Source: Monosiga brevicollis MX1 | Taxonomy: Eukaryota > Opisthokonta > Choanoflagellata > Craspedida > Salpingoecidae | Length of the DNA: 64,000 nt | Direction: 5' to 3' | NCBI RefSeq assembly: GCF_000002865.3 | Contig: NW_001865055.1 | Location: 477,617 to 541,616, forward strand | Shown: piece by piece, positions 51,676-63,186 of the stretch | How the letters are laid out: every line of letters begins with the position of its first letter | How positions within the stretch are numbered: position 1 is the first letter of the stretch | The notes under the pieces: model-generated | Told to the model about the DNA's origin: nothing | What the model saw: only the letters and a program-made list of their open reading frames with translations | Database searches by the model: none | Made by a program: the position numbers and the translations under genes

Positions 51676-53238
51676 TTACTCGCGGTGGGTGGCAACTTGA
51701 TCCGCGAGTTCATCCTTGATGTCGTTCATAGACTCGGTGACCTGCTGAAGGTTCTCGACCAGCTCTTCAGGGAGCTCCAGACTCGCGTTGTAGTGGAAGC
51801 GGCCGGGGCCGACGCAAGAGTCGAGGCCACCAAGCTCACGGGAGCGACGGTAGGCTGCCCAGATGGCATCCGACATGACAGTACGGAGACCTCCACGCTC
51901 AATCTCGTAGAGGGCGGCAGCGGTGGTACCACCGGGCGAGGTGATGTCGTTGCGAAGGGTGCTGGGATGAGCGCCACCACTTTGGAGGGTGAGGTTGACG
52001 GCACCGCGCATGGTGTTGAGAACCATGTCGCGGGCTGTTTCACGTGGCACACCCATGTGGACACCGGTGTCAATCATGGCCTCAAGCATCAAGTGGCACA
52101 TGGCGGGGCCTGAGCCGGCCAGGGCGGTGGCCATGTCCATCTTCTCCTCCTCGGCCAGGTAGATTTCCTTGCCAAAGGTCTTGAGAAGTTCACGGGCTTG
52201 GAGGCGCTGGGCCTGGGTCACGGTAGGGGAGACGGTCCAGCAGGTGACAGATTCTTGGATGAGGGCGGGGGTGTTGGGCATGGCACGAATGACGGCGTCG
52301 GTGCCCAGGCCGCGCTGAATCTGGTCAATGGTGTAGCCAGCCACCACACTGATGATGAGCGTGTTCTTGTTGACCTTGCCCTGAAGCTGTTGGAAGAGGC
52401 GAGACATGGTTTGGGGCTTGACGGCCAGCATGACAATGTCGGCACCTTCCAGGGCAGCCGCGTTGTCGTTGGTGACGGCCACCTCGTACTTGTCCTTGAG
52501 TTCGGAACGACGAGACTGGTTGGGGTCGCAGGCCATGACGCGATCCGAGGTCACGCGACCCGAGCGGAGGACACCGCTCATGATGGCCTCGGCCATCTTG
52601 CCGGCACCAATGAACGAGACGCGGGTGTCGCCCAGGATGGAGGCAGCCGGGGGTTGCTCCTGCTCAGAGGGCTGGGGCACGGCCGCGAAGGCACGTGTTT
52701 GTTGCCTGCCAGCGCTGGTGGCGGCGCGAGCAGCGGTCAGACCATAGGCCTGGGGCGAGTAAGCAGCGGCCAGGACGCTGTTGCACTTCATGGTGCGAGT
52801 AATGCGGTTGGTGCGCAAGGCCTGCAGGGATTGGCCGGCGGAGCGGGCATTCAGGCCCCAACGCAACCTCGGGGGCACGTTCTTGTTGAGAAGGGCCTAT
52901 TGTTGCAGCGAAGATCAAGCACGAGTGAGTGCGGGCGTTGTTTGAGTGAATGGGACTGCAGGTCGAGGGGTGTCGGGCAAAGTCCAACCACGTACCGCAT
53001 TGGCCGTCTTGTACGACTTGAGCGGCGTCTTTGTAATCTTGGGCTTGCATATCTACATGCGGAAGGAAGCACAAGACGTGAGTGAGAGGCAAGCCACTGG
53101 AAGAAAGAGGGAGGGGGGAATAATAAAAAAAAACAGATCATTCGGCGGAGGGAGTCTTGAACGTACTTGGTTGATGTGGGTGGCGTTGGTACCCAGCACC
53201 ATGTGCTGGCAGCGCTTCATGGCCATGCCGGACGACAT
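51676..53238 (-). CDS. PYCR: Pyrroline-5-carboxylate reductase with long N-terminal extension
   Basis: Three exons: 53238-53167, 53052-52996 and 52896-51676, phase 0 throughout, 449 aa. It catalyses NAD(P)H-dependent reduction of P5C to proline. The enzyme body starts near residue 130 with the Rossmann loop VSFIGAGKMAEAIMSG. It continues with CDPNQSRR, ADIVMLAVKPQTM, IRAMPNTPALI, ALAGSGPA and the P5CR signature region DITSPGGTTAAALYEIERGG. The first ~125 residues are an extension rich in Arg, Ala, Thr and Ser, suggestive of a mitochondrial targeting sequence (AARAATSAGRQQTRAFAAVPQ precedes the body). Exons 1-2 add MSSGMAMKRCQHMVLG... and ICKPKITKTPLKSYKT, which I do not recognise. The upstream ATG at 53238 is preferred because the exon-3 frame lacks an ATG before residue 30 of that exon. 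Convergent with the kinase gene. Confidence 0.92.
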
Positions 53239-55301
53239 TGTGGCGGTTTGTTAGCGTCGAGCTCGAACGAAATGGGAAAAAAAAAAATGCACACAAGTTG
53301 CGACCAGTCGTCACGACTTCCGAGTCAGATTCACCCAGACTGTATCAAAATGGCAGTCTAGGGTTACAGCTAGCTGCCAGTCACTCAATCAGACAGTGAC
53401 CAACGGAAAGGCGAGCCGGGAGTAAAAAAAAAATACTCGCAGCAGTAGCCAAGGTTCATAAGAAAAATGCCGCTCCACCCAAGCGCGCGTCCAGTTCAGG
53501 TGGAAGGAAGACTCAGAGAGAGAAGGAGAGAGCAGAGAGAGAGCAGAGAGAGCAGAGAGCAGAGAGCAGAGAGCAGTGGTTAGCCGTATGTGTGTGTGTG
53601 TGTGTGTGGGAAAACTGTGCGGGACCATATGGCGTGTGTGTGTGTGTGAGTGTGTGGGATCTGATCTGCCACGTCAAGCTCAAATGCTATTTGGGCACAG
53701 CATTTGAGCTGGCTGCCGTTTTGTGGTGGTGATTGAAGGAAAAAAAACCCATTGGTCTAAAGGAGTAGTAGTGTGTGTACTTGACTTGGCTCTAGTTGAA
53801 GAAAGCAGCCAAGGTTTGAAGAAGACAAAAGACATGTCCAAAGTGGAAAGACGAAGAACACGTCGAGCAATCAAATTTGTTAATGAGGGTGTGGGAAGTT
53901 TCCAGCTTGTTCCCTTGGTTCGGGGGTTGAACGTGTGATGGACCTCGCTTCTCGGCAATGCTGTCACACGTGTTTTGGCGGGAACGATTTGTCGACAAAT
54001 CCAGCGAACGAGGGGGCAAGTTTGGGGAGTTGGTAGAGTTGAAGCTTGGCTTGCCCTTGTCACCCCAAGGAACACATGTAACCGGCGGTTTTCAGCCGCA
54101 GAAAATCATGTCGCATCACGGATCAAAAGCAGGGTCGCGAATTTGTCCCCACGATACGGCCGAAGAATGGGGTCTTGGAAGTTTGAGTAAAGTATGATAA
54201 TAACACACTTTGGATGACCGTAGAGTGTGATCATGGGTACAATTTGGGATCGAATTTGGCGGAATTGCCGCGCTTTCTGCGGTCGAGTGCCCTTAGACGC
54301 TTCTGGAGTGATCTGGCGTGTCTACTCATAGTCACCTAGAGTCATCTGTACTCATCTAGCATCATCAAGCGTCCTCATTCCAGTGTGGTTTCCAGTGTGG
54401 TGACTCCATTCTTCCATTCCCCCAGCCCTCCCACATCCACTCACAAAATCCCTGTATTCCCTCCCCACACTATTACCACACGCTCTCCAGCATATCAGCA
54501 TGGATTCCACCACACCCATCGTACGATTTCCATCATCTAACATTCTCCCCACCACCCCCAGCAACTGCCTTGCTCACGAGCCGTCAAAGACTCAAGAACC
54601 AACGACCGTTGCACCCGCGTCCGGACCGCTTTCCCACGCTGCGACCCGGTTGACCCAGCTTGTTTCAGGGACCAGAAAAGGTGACGTCGTTACACCCCCA
54701 CGCCCCCGCCTCTGGCTTGCCGTCTTTGCGTCAGAATGTTATCGCGCGCGCGCGCGCGCGGTGGCGCAGTGTCCCCAAAAGAGTTCCCAGAGCTCCAAAA
54801 TTGTCAGTCATGTTGGCCCGCTTGGTCTCTTTCTGTCCAGCCGCAGAAGAAAGATGAGAAAAGCCCTGAAGATTAATGGGTTGCCATCCTCCCTGTCGCT
54901 CACTCTGAAATCGACGCGGCGCCGTCTCGCCATCGGTAGCAAGCGCCACTTTGAGTCGAATTCAACAGCATGAACTTACTTGTTCGACAGGGTCGCACTC
55001 GTAAGCATCCGCGGCAACTCAGTCACAGCGCGCGCTACGCCTCCCACTGCTACGCCTCCCACTGCATCGCCGGATCAGTGAGCTCGTCTTCTTTGCCACT
55101 CACTCCTCACAACCCCAAGAGGGGCAATCCATAGCAAACCGACGATGTTCTTGCAGGGTAAATGCTGACAATGTCAGAGAAGATCCCTATCATACTTGTC
55201 ATGGCTTAAGCTATCTGACAAGTTCCATGTCCCAACAGGAGGACACAACACCTGTTGTGAACAATTAGCCGCTCGCTCACTTTTTTTTTTCTCTCGCTGA
55301 G
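53239..55301. other. Divergent intergenic region with hairpin and GT tracts
   Basis: Between P5CR (-) and the RRM gene (+). It holds GA near 53514-53578, GT near 53587-53655, a perfect inverted repeat at 53677-53710, and alternating CG at 54745-54761. A plus-strand frame of 157 codons at 54500-54973 starts with ATG but shows no domain and is low complexity in part. I do not call it a gene. Confidence 0.55.
53677..53710. repeat. Perfect 12-bp inverted repeat, 10-nt loop
   Basis: AGCTCAAATGCT at 53677-53688 and AGCATTTGAGCT at 53699-53710 are exact reverse complements. About 440 bp upstream of the P5CR start. Could form a hairpin or bind a dimeric factor. Confidence 0.85.
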
Positions 55302-57577
55302 ATGTCGGACGGTACGTGAATGGCAGCCAGTGGCTCGGGTGCAGTGCGTACCCGGGCTCCCGTGCGTCGTGCGTATCAACGTTCTTTAGAATGGGCCACA
55401 ATGTAGCAGGGTTGAGGCTGCTGATGACCAGAGGGACATGATAGCTGCTCCTTGTTGGGGTTGAATGTTGTATGAAGGCACTCGCGTGCTTCTCCCTCAT
55501 CTCATCCTCTTGTCTGCGTCGCTCGCTCATCCGTTGCCCGCTCATCCAGCACCAGAGGGCCCGCCACCACCGCCGCCACCGCGTTCCGAGCGGAGGTAAG
55601 CACCGATCGTGCGCGCTCACCTTGGGCCCATTACCCTTGGCCGTCAAGGAACAGCCTCGCCCTGCTTTCTCCCTCACCCTCCCACGTGTCACCGCCCTCA
55701 TCACGTCTTCTCGGGAAACCCTGCTGGTGGTGGTCTGCTCGTCCAACTTGGGTTGCTCAATCAAATTAGGTCACCGAGCCCCGGGGCCTACTCGAGGGAT
55801 CGGGACCGCGATTATGACCGTGACTATGAGCGCCGTCGCCCGCACCGTGAAGACGACTATGATCGGCGCAGCCGCGACTATGACCGGGACCGGGACCGCA
55901 GCCGCGACTATGACCGCGATCGCAGCTACGACCGAGACAGCGAGCGACGACCCAGCGAAGATGGCAGTGGAACGGAGCGCCGTCGTCGCCGCTTTGACGC
56001 TCAGCCCACTCCTGAAGGCCGTGCCATTGCTCATGCCATGATGACAAACCCAGCCGCCGCCACCGCCATGGTCAATTCCATGGGTGCAGATCCATCCCAG
56101 CGCGTACGAACGCCCCTCTCTTCCCTTCTCCGCTCACCGAGTCGGGTTCATGGCCTCGATGCCCCCACACCATGGCCTTCATTCACGCCGCTCCTCGCTC
56201 TCGTGTGCCCTCGGCTCCCTTGTGCAGTCCATCTTGCAGCACTCGAGTGTCATGATGCAGTCCAGTGGCATGGGCGGTGACCGGAAACAACGTGAACTCT
56301 ACATCGGTAACCTACTGGTATGTGCAGATCTGCACCTGCTTGGGCCGCCGGCCCTTCTTACCATCAAGCACCCAGATTCTCCAGCTGCCTCCTCCTTCCG
56401 TTTCGCCCCTCATTAATGCGCTTTGCTTGCCACATCAAGACGGGCGTTGTGACTGAGCCCGTCTTGCGGGAATTCCTCAACGCCGGCTTGAGTATCGTCT
56501 GCGCCACTCCCGAGGCAAGTGCGATGCCTTTGCGCCTGGCCGAGCTCCAACGTGTTCAGCCTCGAGGCAGCGGTCTTTCTCGCTCTCCATCTCATCCGCC
56601 ATGTTCGCCTGCCCCTTATCCCCCTTACCTCCTACCCCTTACCCTCCGCCATCTCGGTTGTCCTAATTTTTAGACGACACCACCGGTGGTCAAGGTGGAC
56701 ATGTCAAACGAGGGTCGCTTTGCTTTCGTGGAATTTCGGACCGCAGAGCTTGCAAATGGTGCGCAGTTCTGTTCATAGGCCTGACCCTGCGCTGTGCTGT
56801 CTCTGATCATTGATGAAATGCTTGGGTGGCCCCAACAGCTGCGCTATGTCTGGACAAGTTTGATCTCATGGGCCGCTGCATCAACGTCGGTCGTCCCAAG
56901 GGTGAGCCAATGGCTGCTTTACTGGACTGACTGTTGATGGTTGTGGTGCATACCATCTTGAAGACAGGGGCCATCAACTCAACCCATTTTCTTCGGCGCG
57001 CTGACTGCTTGGGTCGGGGTGACCGCACAGGCTACATTGCCGATGGCTACACGGCGGTTCCAGGCTTGAATGGTGGACCAGGCCGTGACCGCCCCGTGGG
57101 TCAAGGACCACCACCAGCACCTGCAGCGGGTGGTATGGGCAACAGCATGGGTGGCAGTCGGAGCGCTGGTGGCTATGGCGGCAGCAGTAACGGTGGCGGC
57201 TATGGCGGTAGCAGCAGCGGTGGCGGCTACGGCGGTGGCAGCAGTCATAGCGGCGGACGTGGTGGCGGCCGAGGATTTTCCAACAATTCGGCCAACCTTG
57301 TCCCTCTGGGCAGTACGTCCCTTTTTTTTATTTTTATTTTTATTTTTTTCTTTCTATACCCTGTGTTGCCTCTTCCACCACCAACCCCTCCCTCACTATC
57401 GGCGCATTGCTTTCAATTCTTTTTCTTTTTTNNNNNNNNNNNNNNNNNNNNNNNNNNNNNNNNNNNNNNNNNNNNNNNNNNNNNNNNNNNNNNNNNNNNN
57501 NNNNNNNNNNNNNNNNNNNNNNNNNNNNNNNNNNNNNNNNNNNNNNNNNNNNNNATTTTTTTTATTTTTTTTTTTCC

Positions 57578-57610
<33 letters not shown>

Positions 57611-57637
57611 GCCATAGGCCGTACCGGTGCTCACTGA
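55302..57637 (+). CDS. RS-rich single-RRM protein, U2AF65-like RRM1
   Basis: Nine-exon model, about 334 aa: 55302-55311, 55550-55595, 55770-56103, 56228-56317, 56440-56514, 56674-56758, 56839-56901, 57031-57312, 57618-57637. All phases close. The N-terminus is proline-rich, then Arg/Asp/Tyr-rich (RDRDRDYDRDYERRRPHRED), an RS-like region. It continues RRRRRFDAQPTPEGRAIAHA. One RRM (about residues 175-270) has RNP2 LYIGNL and RNP1 GRFAFVEF, ending GRCINVGRPKGYI. The wording (VVKVDMSNEGRFAFVEFRTA) resembles RRM1 of U2AF65. The C-terminus is Gly-rich (GGYGGSSNGGGYGGSS) and ends SRTGAH. No second RRM is seen, whereas U2AF65 has three. A role in pre-mRNA splicing is inferred. The intron after 56514 starts with GC. 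The last intron contains the sequence gap, so a hidden exon there cannot be excluded. Confidence 0.8.
57432..57554. other. Assembly gap (123 N)
   Basis: Run of N flanked by T-rich sequence on the left and T then C homopolymers on the right. Inside the last intron of the RRM gene. Confidence 1.
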
Positions 57638-58082
57638 AGTATCCTGTTGACCCACGAGACCGGTCCCATCATGGCAGCAAGCTCTCGGACCCCGCTTTGA
57701 CACGTGTTGGTCCTTTGGGCTACTCATCCCTTTGCGCGCGTGTTCATCAAGATAAAGCCGCTGCTTGCCTACCTGCGGGCCTGCCCGCTTCTCCTGTCTT
57801 GTTGGTCTGTCTACCCCGCCGTTGTATCTGTACATGTTCCGTGTGTGTAGTGACTGTGGTGAGTGTTTGGTGTTGCAAGTGCGTGCTCAGCCAAGGTGCG
57901 TCAAAAGGTGGAAGGCTACTGGTGATGAAATCAATAACAGTGACACGATGGCATATTCTGTGGGCCGGCAGCACCAATGCCAGAAAGAGAAACGTGCTGC
58001 CAAGGCACTTGCTTCAATTTTGAAGATGCGTAGGTTGACCGCTGGGCATTAAAAGTTGTCCAGAAGCATAGACACAGACACT
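57638..58082. other. Convergent intergenic region
   Basis: 3' sides of the RRM gene (+) and the LRR-ANK-PX gene (-). Nothing recognised. Confidence 0.5.
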
Positions 58083-59419
58083 CTACATTTGTGTGTCGCT
58101 TAGAATGGGAAGAACCTTGATCAAAGACAGCTTGTCCAAAAACGTCTGTCCGTTGGCCTGCAGGAGGCGCAGGACCCCTGCCAGCAACAGCTGCAGCTTG
58201 AGTCGCCGCTCCTCCACCACTCGAAACTCCTCGTCCTCGGCCGTCACCGTGACCTAAACAGCGGTAAACACAAGAAAGGCTCAACTTGTGAGAAGTTGTC
58301 ACGCTCACAGCCAACGATAGCCACGTCGAGCTACACACCTTTGGGGGAAATTCAAGCTGACCAATGCCTGGCACGCGGGCGGCCAACGCTGCACAAGCCT
58401 GGCACAGTTGGCCGCAACGTCGCTTGACGGCCCACATATCCAATCCTACGGTCACGACCACTTCATACATGTGGCGATCGTCGCACAGCGGCGTGTCTTC
58501 GATCCGTCGTGCCACGGGCACGCTGACCACGGGTTGGTAGAACTTGCGCAGCAAATCCCGGGTTCCCGCCGGCACCAAGCTAGGGTCCAAGGGCCGCATG
58601 GCCGCGCCCGTCACCAAGGCCAGTTGGAGCTGATCCCACAGCTTTTGTGTCAGCTCCACCGTCTCGTCGTACTTCTCCTGCAGATCTGCAACCTGATCGG
58701 TCAGCTCCATGAGCTCCTTGCGCACCTCGTCCTTGCTTGTCGGCTTGTTGGCTGCTGACATGGTAGCCCGTCGCATCCGTTGCTCGCTGATCAACTGCGT
58801 CTCCAATTGCACCGTCTTGGCCTTGAACTGGTCTCGCTCGTCGCGCAGCGCAGCCAGTGCTTCGGTTTGTCGCTGTTGTTGCTCAAGCATGTCACGCTGC
58901 ATACCCCCGAGCTTGGCCATAAAGTCGCTTTGCAGCGTGCTGACCTGATTCATGAGCTCTGCCTGTCGATCCATGGCCTCGTTGCGCTGACGCCGCTCCC
59001 GTTCCAACTCATCGTTGTGCATGCGACGCATCTGCTCGAGCTGGTTACTCAACTGCTCTCGATCGCGAGCCGCATTCTGCTGCACAAATGCCAGCTGCTG
59101 ACGCAACTGATGGCCGTTTTGCATCTCCATTTGGTAAGCCGCCTGCAGCGTTTGCGTGAATTGCTGTCATGTGGCAGGGTATGCCACGTGCAAAGCATAA
59201 AAGGCAAAAAAGAAAAAAAAAAAAAAAAAAAAAAAAGTAGAGCCGGTCCAGCAGAAATGAGCACAAATTAAATCCAAAAACAGTCCCGAGTCGACGTATC
59301 ATCTTCGATGCGACTGGACAAAGAACGAAGCGCCTAATATCCTTTCCCAGCCAGCTTCTTACCGCATTGCCATCAGAGCCCATCATGGGCATCATGCCAC
59401 CTTGACCACCCATCATGTT

Positions 59420-59450
<31 letters not shown>

Positions 59451-59888
59451 TTGCCCATACCGCCCATGCCACCTTGGCCACCCATCATGTTCATCCCACC
59501 CATGCCGCCCATGGTACCCATCATACCGCCCATGGGATTCATACCGCCCATATGGTTCATGCCACTCCCCATCATGCCGGCGGCATTGTTGTTTGACATG
59601 CCCACGGCACCCATGCCAGCGCCAGCTCCCATAGCATTTGACATTGGCGATTCCATGCCCAAGCTCGCGCCGCTGCTGTTGGCCATGCCGGCCGCGGCTT
59701 GCGGCGTCCCTGTGCTGGCATTTGTGCTCGGGCCGGGGTTGACAGCTCCATCTGCACTACCTGCCTGCGGCGAGGCATTGGCGTCGCCCATTTTTTGCAG
59801 CTGGGCCACGACCTCTTGGTGCTCGAGCAGTGTTGCAATCTGCATGGGCTTGAACCCGCGCTAAAGCAAGAGCACCCCCATGATAAGC

Positions 59889-59950
<62 letters not shown>

Positions 59951-62411
59951 TTGAGTCGAGGCTGACCAGCACATACCACTTCGAGGTTGCACAGAGGAAG
60001 CAAATCAAAGTTTTGCGTAACGGCTTTGAGTGCCTTGAGGTTGCCGTTGACACACAACCAGTGCAGGACCGAGAAGCCCAACTGTGGATCACGATGTAAA
60101 GGTTACCTCGGCTCGACAGGAAAGGCGGATAGCCCTCGCGCAGATACCGTATCGTACCTGCTGATCCCGCAATGAGGTCGCGGCTTCTTGGTCGACCTTC
60201 TCCGCGCGGAGTTGAGTCGCAATGTCAACGGGGTCACCGCGCAAGCAAGCCAGCAAAAACTTGGACTCCGCCTCAGCCGTGAGGTGCGCTGGAACAAGCA
60301 AGTCAGGCATCATTACCGGCGTGAGCCAAAATTCAATGCCAGCGCTGCCTCAGCAACAGCGCACCCACCATGTTTGCCAATGAGGTGCACCAGCTGTACA
60401 CTTGTTTCTTTGGTTAAGGTTGAAATTCTTGAATCAGGCCAGCCGTGACGGCGTGAGAATAGCCATTAATAGTGAGGGGCAGGGTCAAAAGCAAGGGTTG
60501 AGTGACTCACTCGACGGCTTCCATGGGCGGTGTCTGAGCCAAGCCCACAGCCACGGCTCGCAAAGTCGGCACTTCAAGCTTCTTGGCCTTGATTCTGACA
60601 CCAGCAAAGACAATTGATCCCCACACGGGCAAGACGGCAGTGCGTTTCGAAGATGAGTTCAATGATATGCAGCGGTAAGGGCGGATGGGATGAGGATGGA
60701 CCGCAAGTCGTGACGCACTCGAGCGTTTTGAGGGCCTTGAGCTGGGGAAGGACGTTTGCAACGGCCAACACGGCCTTGTCCTTGACTTTGTTCTTTGATA
60801 CGCTGCAAGATCGACACGGCCATCCATATCATGAACGGTGACAGGCTCAGCCCGACGCTCTAAAGGCGGGGCAGCGGCCACACGTACTCAAAGGTTTGAA
60901 GGGAGGCCGCCACAGTCGGTAGGGCCTGAGCCAAAGCCTCCACACCTGCATCTGTCAGCAAATTGTTGTTCAGACTACACCCGATTGTCCCATGCATGCA
61001 AAGAGGTCAGTTATTGTTTTGCGCTGGTTGGACCACACATCGCAGCGACAAGGCGGAGTCGACGCACTCAAGAAACTGCAGCTTGGGTGTGCCCACCAGG
61101 CCTTGGGCTAGGTAAGCAGCGCCCTCGTCTGTGATTTTGTTGCTGTCCAAACTAAGTGGTGATGCCCGGTTCCCCAACAAAACGCCGGTTTGCACGTATG
61201 AGTGGCCAGCGCCCAACATGAAAAGCTTGGGCTTCATCCTGGCTGACAGTGCCAACAACATGGCGAGATCAATGACATACTCGATGGATTCGAGACCCGA
61301 CATGGTCTTCATGGCTGCACCAAGGGCTTTGATGCCATTGTCCTCGATGCGATTGCCCCAAAGTCTAGGAAAGAGTCGGGCGTGTTTATTCGGGGCGGTG
61401 GTACTTTCTGAAGGATAACCGGGAGGGCATGGCCCCTGCGGGGCTAAAGCTTACTTGACAATGCGAAGCTGAGGCATTTTGGCAAAGGCATCGGCCAGAT
61501 CCTTCATGCCAATATTGCCGACACCGTTGCTGCCTAGGGTGAGGGTGTGTAGCTTCTTGCATTCAGCCAAGCTTCCAGCAATGGCGGATGCGCCGGGGTC
61601 ACCGACGGTGTTGCTGCCAATGCTGAAAGATTTGGGACCAGAGCAAATATGGTCAGAGGGGGGTTCATAGGGCAATCAAGCAGAATATGGGGCGTTAGCG
61701 GTACTGTATGGCGTCTAAGCACGTACTGCAGCACTTGCAGGTCTGGAAGCTGGGGTAGTAAGAGGGCCAGCATTTTGAGGGCAGAGTTGTCAAGGACATT
61801 GGAGCGGAGGCTATTGCAAGCAAGCAAGGGTTCAAGAAATGAGCTGCTTGGGTGGGTGCAAGTCCTGTGGGGCCAGCAGAACCCAGCAGACAAGAAAAAG
61901 GGATTGCTTACTCGAGTGACTTGACTTTGACCAGGTTCTTTGCAGCATCGAGCAGCTTCTTGATGCCCTCAGCGCCGATCTTATTGCGAGACAAACTGGA
62001 GGGCAGCAGCGCGGGGTGGCAAGCATATCAAGGTGCATGGGATCGAGATGCAAGTTCAATAGGTCGTCGATCAATCAAAGCAAGTGGGTACATATGAACA
62101 GAGGTGTGTGTGTGTGTGTGTGGGGGGGTTGGAGGGGTGAGGACGTCATCGCACTTTATCGTCTCGAGATTGGGAAGGTCGGTCAGGGCGGCGATCACTT
62201 CATCCAAATCATTATCCGTGATGTCACCTTTGGCCAAGCTCAGGCTAGCAGCAGTGGCGTTGAACGTTATCCAGCTCGTGATCACGCGGTTTCGGGGGTG
62301 GGCGCGAACAAGAGGCGAGATGGAGCGCCACTCGTGTGGCACGGGATTGACATACGATTTCCAGAAGGATCCCTTGGAGATGGCCAGCTTGAGGTCATCG
62401 CGCCAAGCCAT
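58083..62411 (-). CDS. LRR - ankyrin - Gly/Met-rich - coiled coil - PX protein
   Basis: 15-exon model, 934 aa: 62411-62155, 61995-61912, 61810-61727, 61622-61455, 61364-61281, 61151-61068, 60974-60888, 60802-60719, 60594-60511, 60427-60369, 60288-60158, 60081-59977, 59860-59363, 59163-58339, 58253-58083. All phases close. Residues ~60-345 are ribonuclease-inhibitor-type LRRs of 28 residues (for example LGSNGVGNIGMKDLADAF, LDSNKITDEGAAYLAQGL). Most LRR exons are exactly 84 nt, one repeat, phase 2. Ankyrin-like repeats follow (LLACLRGDPVDI; GFSVLHWLCVNGNLKALKAV; GFKPMQIATLLEHQEVVAQL). Next are a linker of GGMGGMNMMGGQGGM repeats and a long coiled coil (about residues 575-720). The C-terminus is PX-like: MYEVVVTVGLDMWAVKRRC, LEFPPK, FRVVEERRLKLQLLL. 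PX domains bind phosphoinositides on endosomes. I know no protein with this order, so function is inferred as membrane-linked scaffolding. It is divergent from the gene at 63187. Confidence 0.8.
59889..59948. repeat. 60-bp A homopolymer (T on the coding strand) in an intron
   Basis: Uninterrupted A run of about 60 bp inside the LRR-ANK-PX intron between 59977 and 59860. A shorter A run (59215-59236) lies in the next intron. Confidence 0.95.
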
Positions 62412-63186
62412 GATGAGCGAGCTAATGAATCAACGACGAGGCAGACTGCCGTTAGAAAACCAAAGCGTCACGTCCCTTTCAGAGTCATGGAACGCAGCAG
62501 GGCGTGCGGCAACCCATCACGCGACATCATCCACAACCAGCGACACCAAGTCACCGAGCAACCCAAATGCAGGCCAACAGTAAAACAACCAAGAGATCAT
62601 TGAAATGCAACAACGACCCCTCTTATCCCCTACCCCCTCCCTGCCACCCCATCAGACTCCACACAAACGCAAAGCGCCCCCAGCGCCCCCATCGAGCGCT
62701 GCCCTTCCGACACACACACTCACTCGGTCCGTCCGTCTCTCTCTCTCTCTCTCTTTTTGCGCGCGACGCCAGCTCATTCACTGGCAAACTGCTACGATAC
62801 TGTGATTTAGCTTACACTTTACACTGAACCCCTTGCTTTCTTCTTTTTTCCGTTTTTTAAAAGTTTGAATCCTCATTTAAAACGTTAAATCCGATGTGAA
62901 TTTTTATTACAATGTCATGTAGGTGGTGTACGAATACGTTTTCCACCATTCGGACGTAAAAAAAAAATTCACAAAAAAAATTCATAATGTTATGGCTTGT
63001 TGTGATTTAAAGTTTTACATTGTTTATTTTTTTTTCTTCCTGTTCGTTCAGCTGCTGCGCGCCGCCTGTTCCCTGCTCGAGGAGCTCGGGGTTCCCTGGC
63101 CTGGTTCATCGTGGACAGCGGGTTGTTTGGTTCTGGATGAGTGCGGGGAGTGGCGGTTGTGTGGGCGTTGTGTAGGTTTTGGCAGG
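62412..63186. other. Divergent intergenic region
   Basis: Shared 5' region of the LRR-ANK-PX gene (-) and the gene at 63187 (+). TC repeat near 62735-62756, AT-rich stretch 62840-63040. No element recognised. Confidence 0.5.

Noticed and set aside
54500-54973. 157-codon ATG-started frame
   Set aside because: No domain, low-complexity composition and no splicing or conservation evidence.
60089-60313. Separate gene starting at ATG 60313
   Set aside because: An in-phase 80-nt intron joins the preceding LRR exons directly to the ankyrin exon. Kept as a finding, not as a separate gene.
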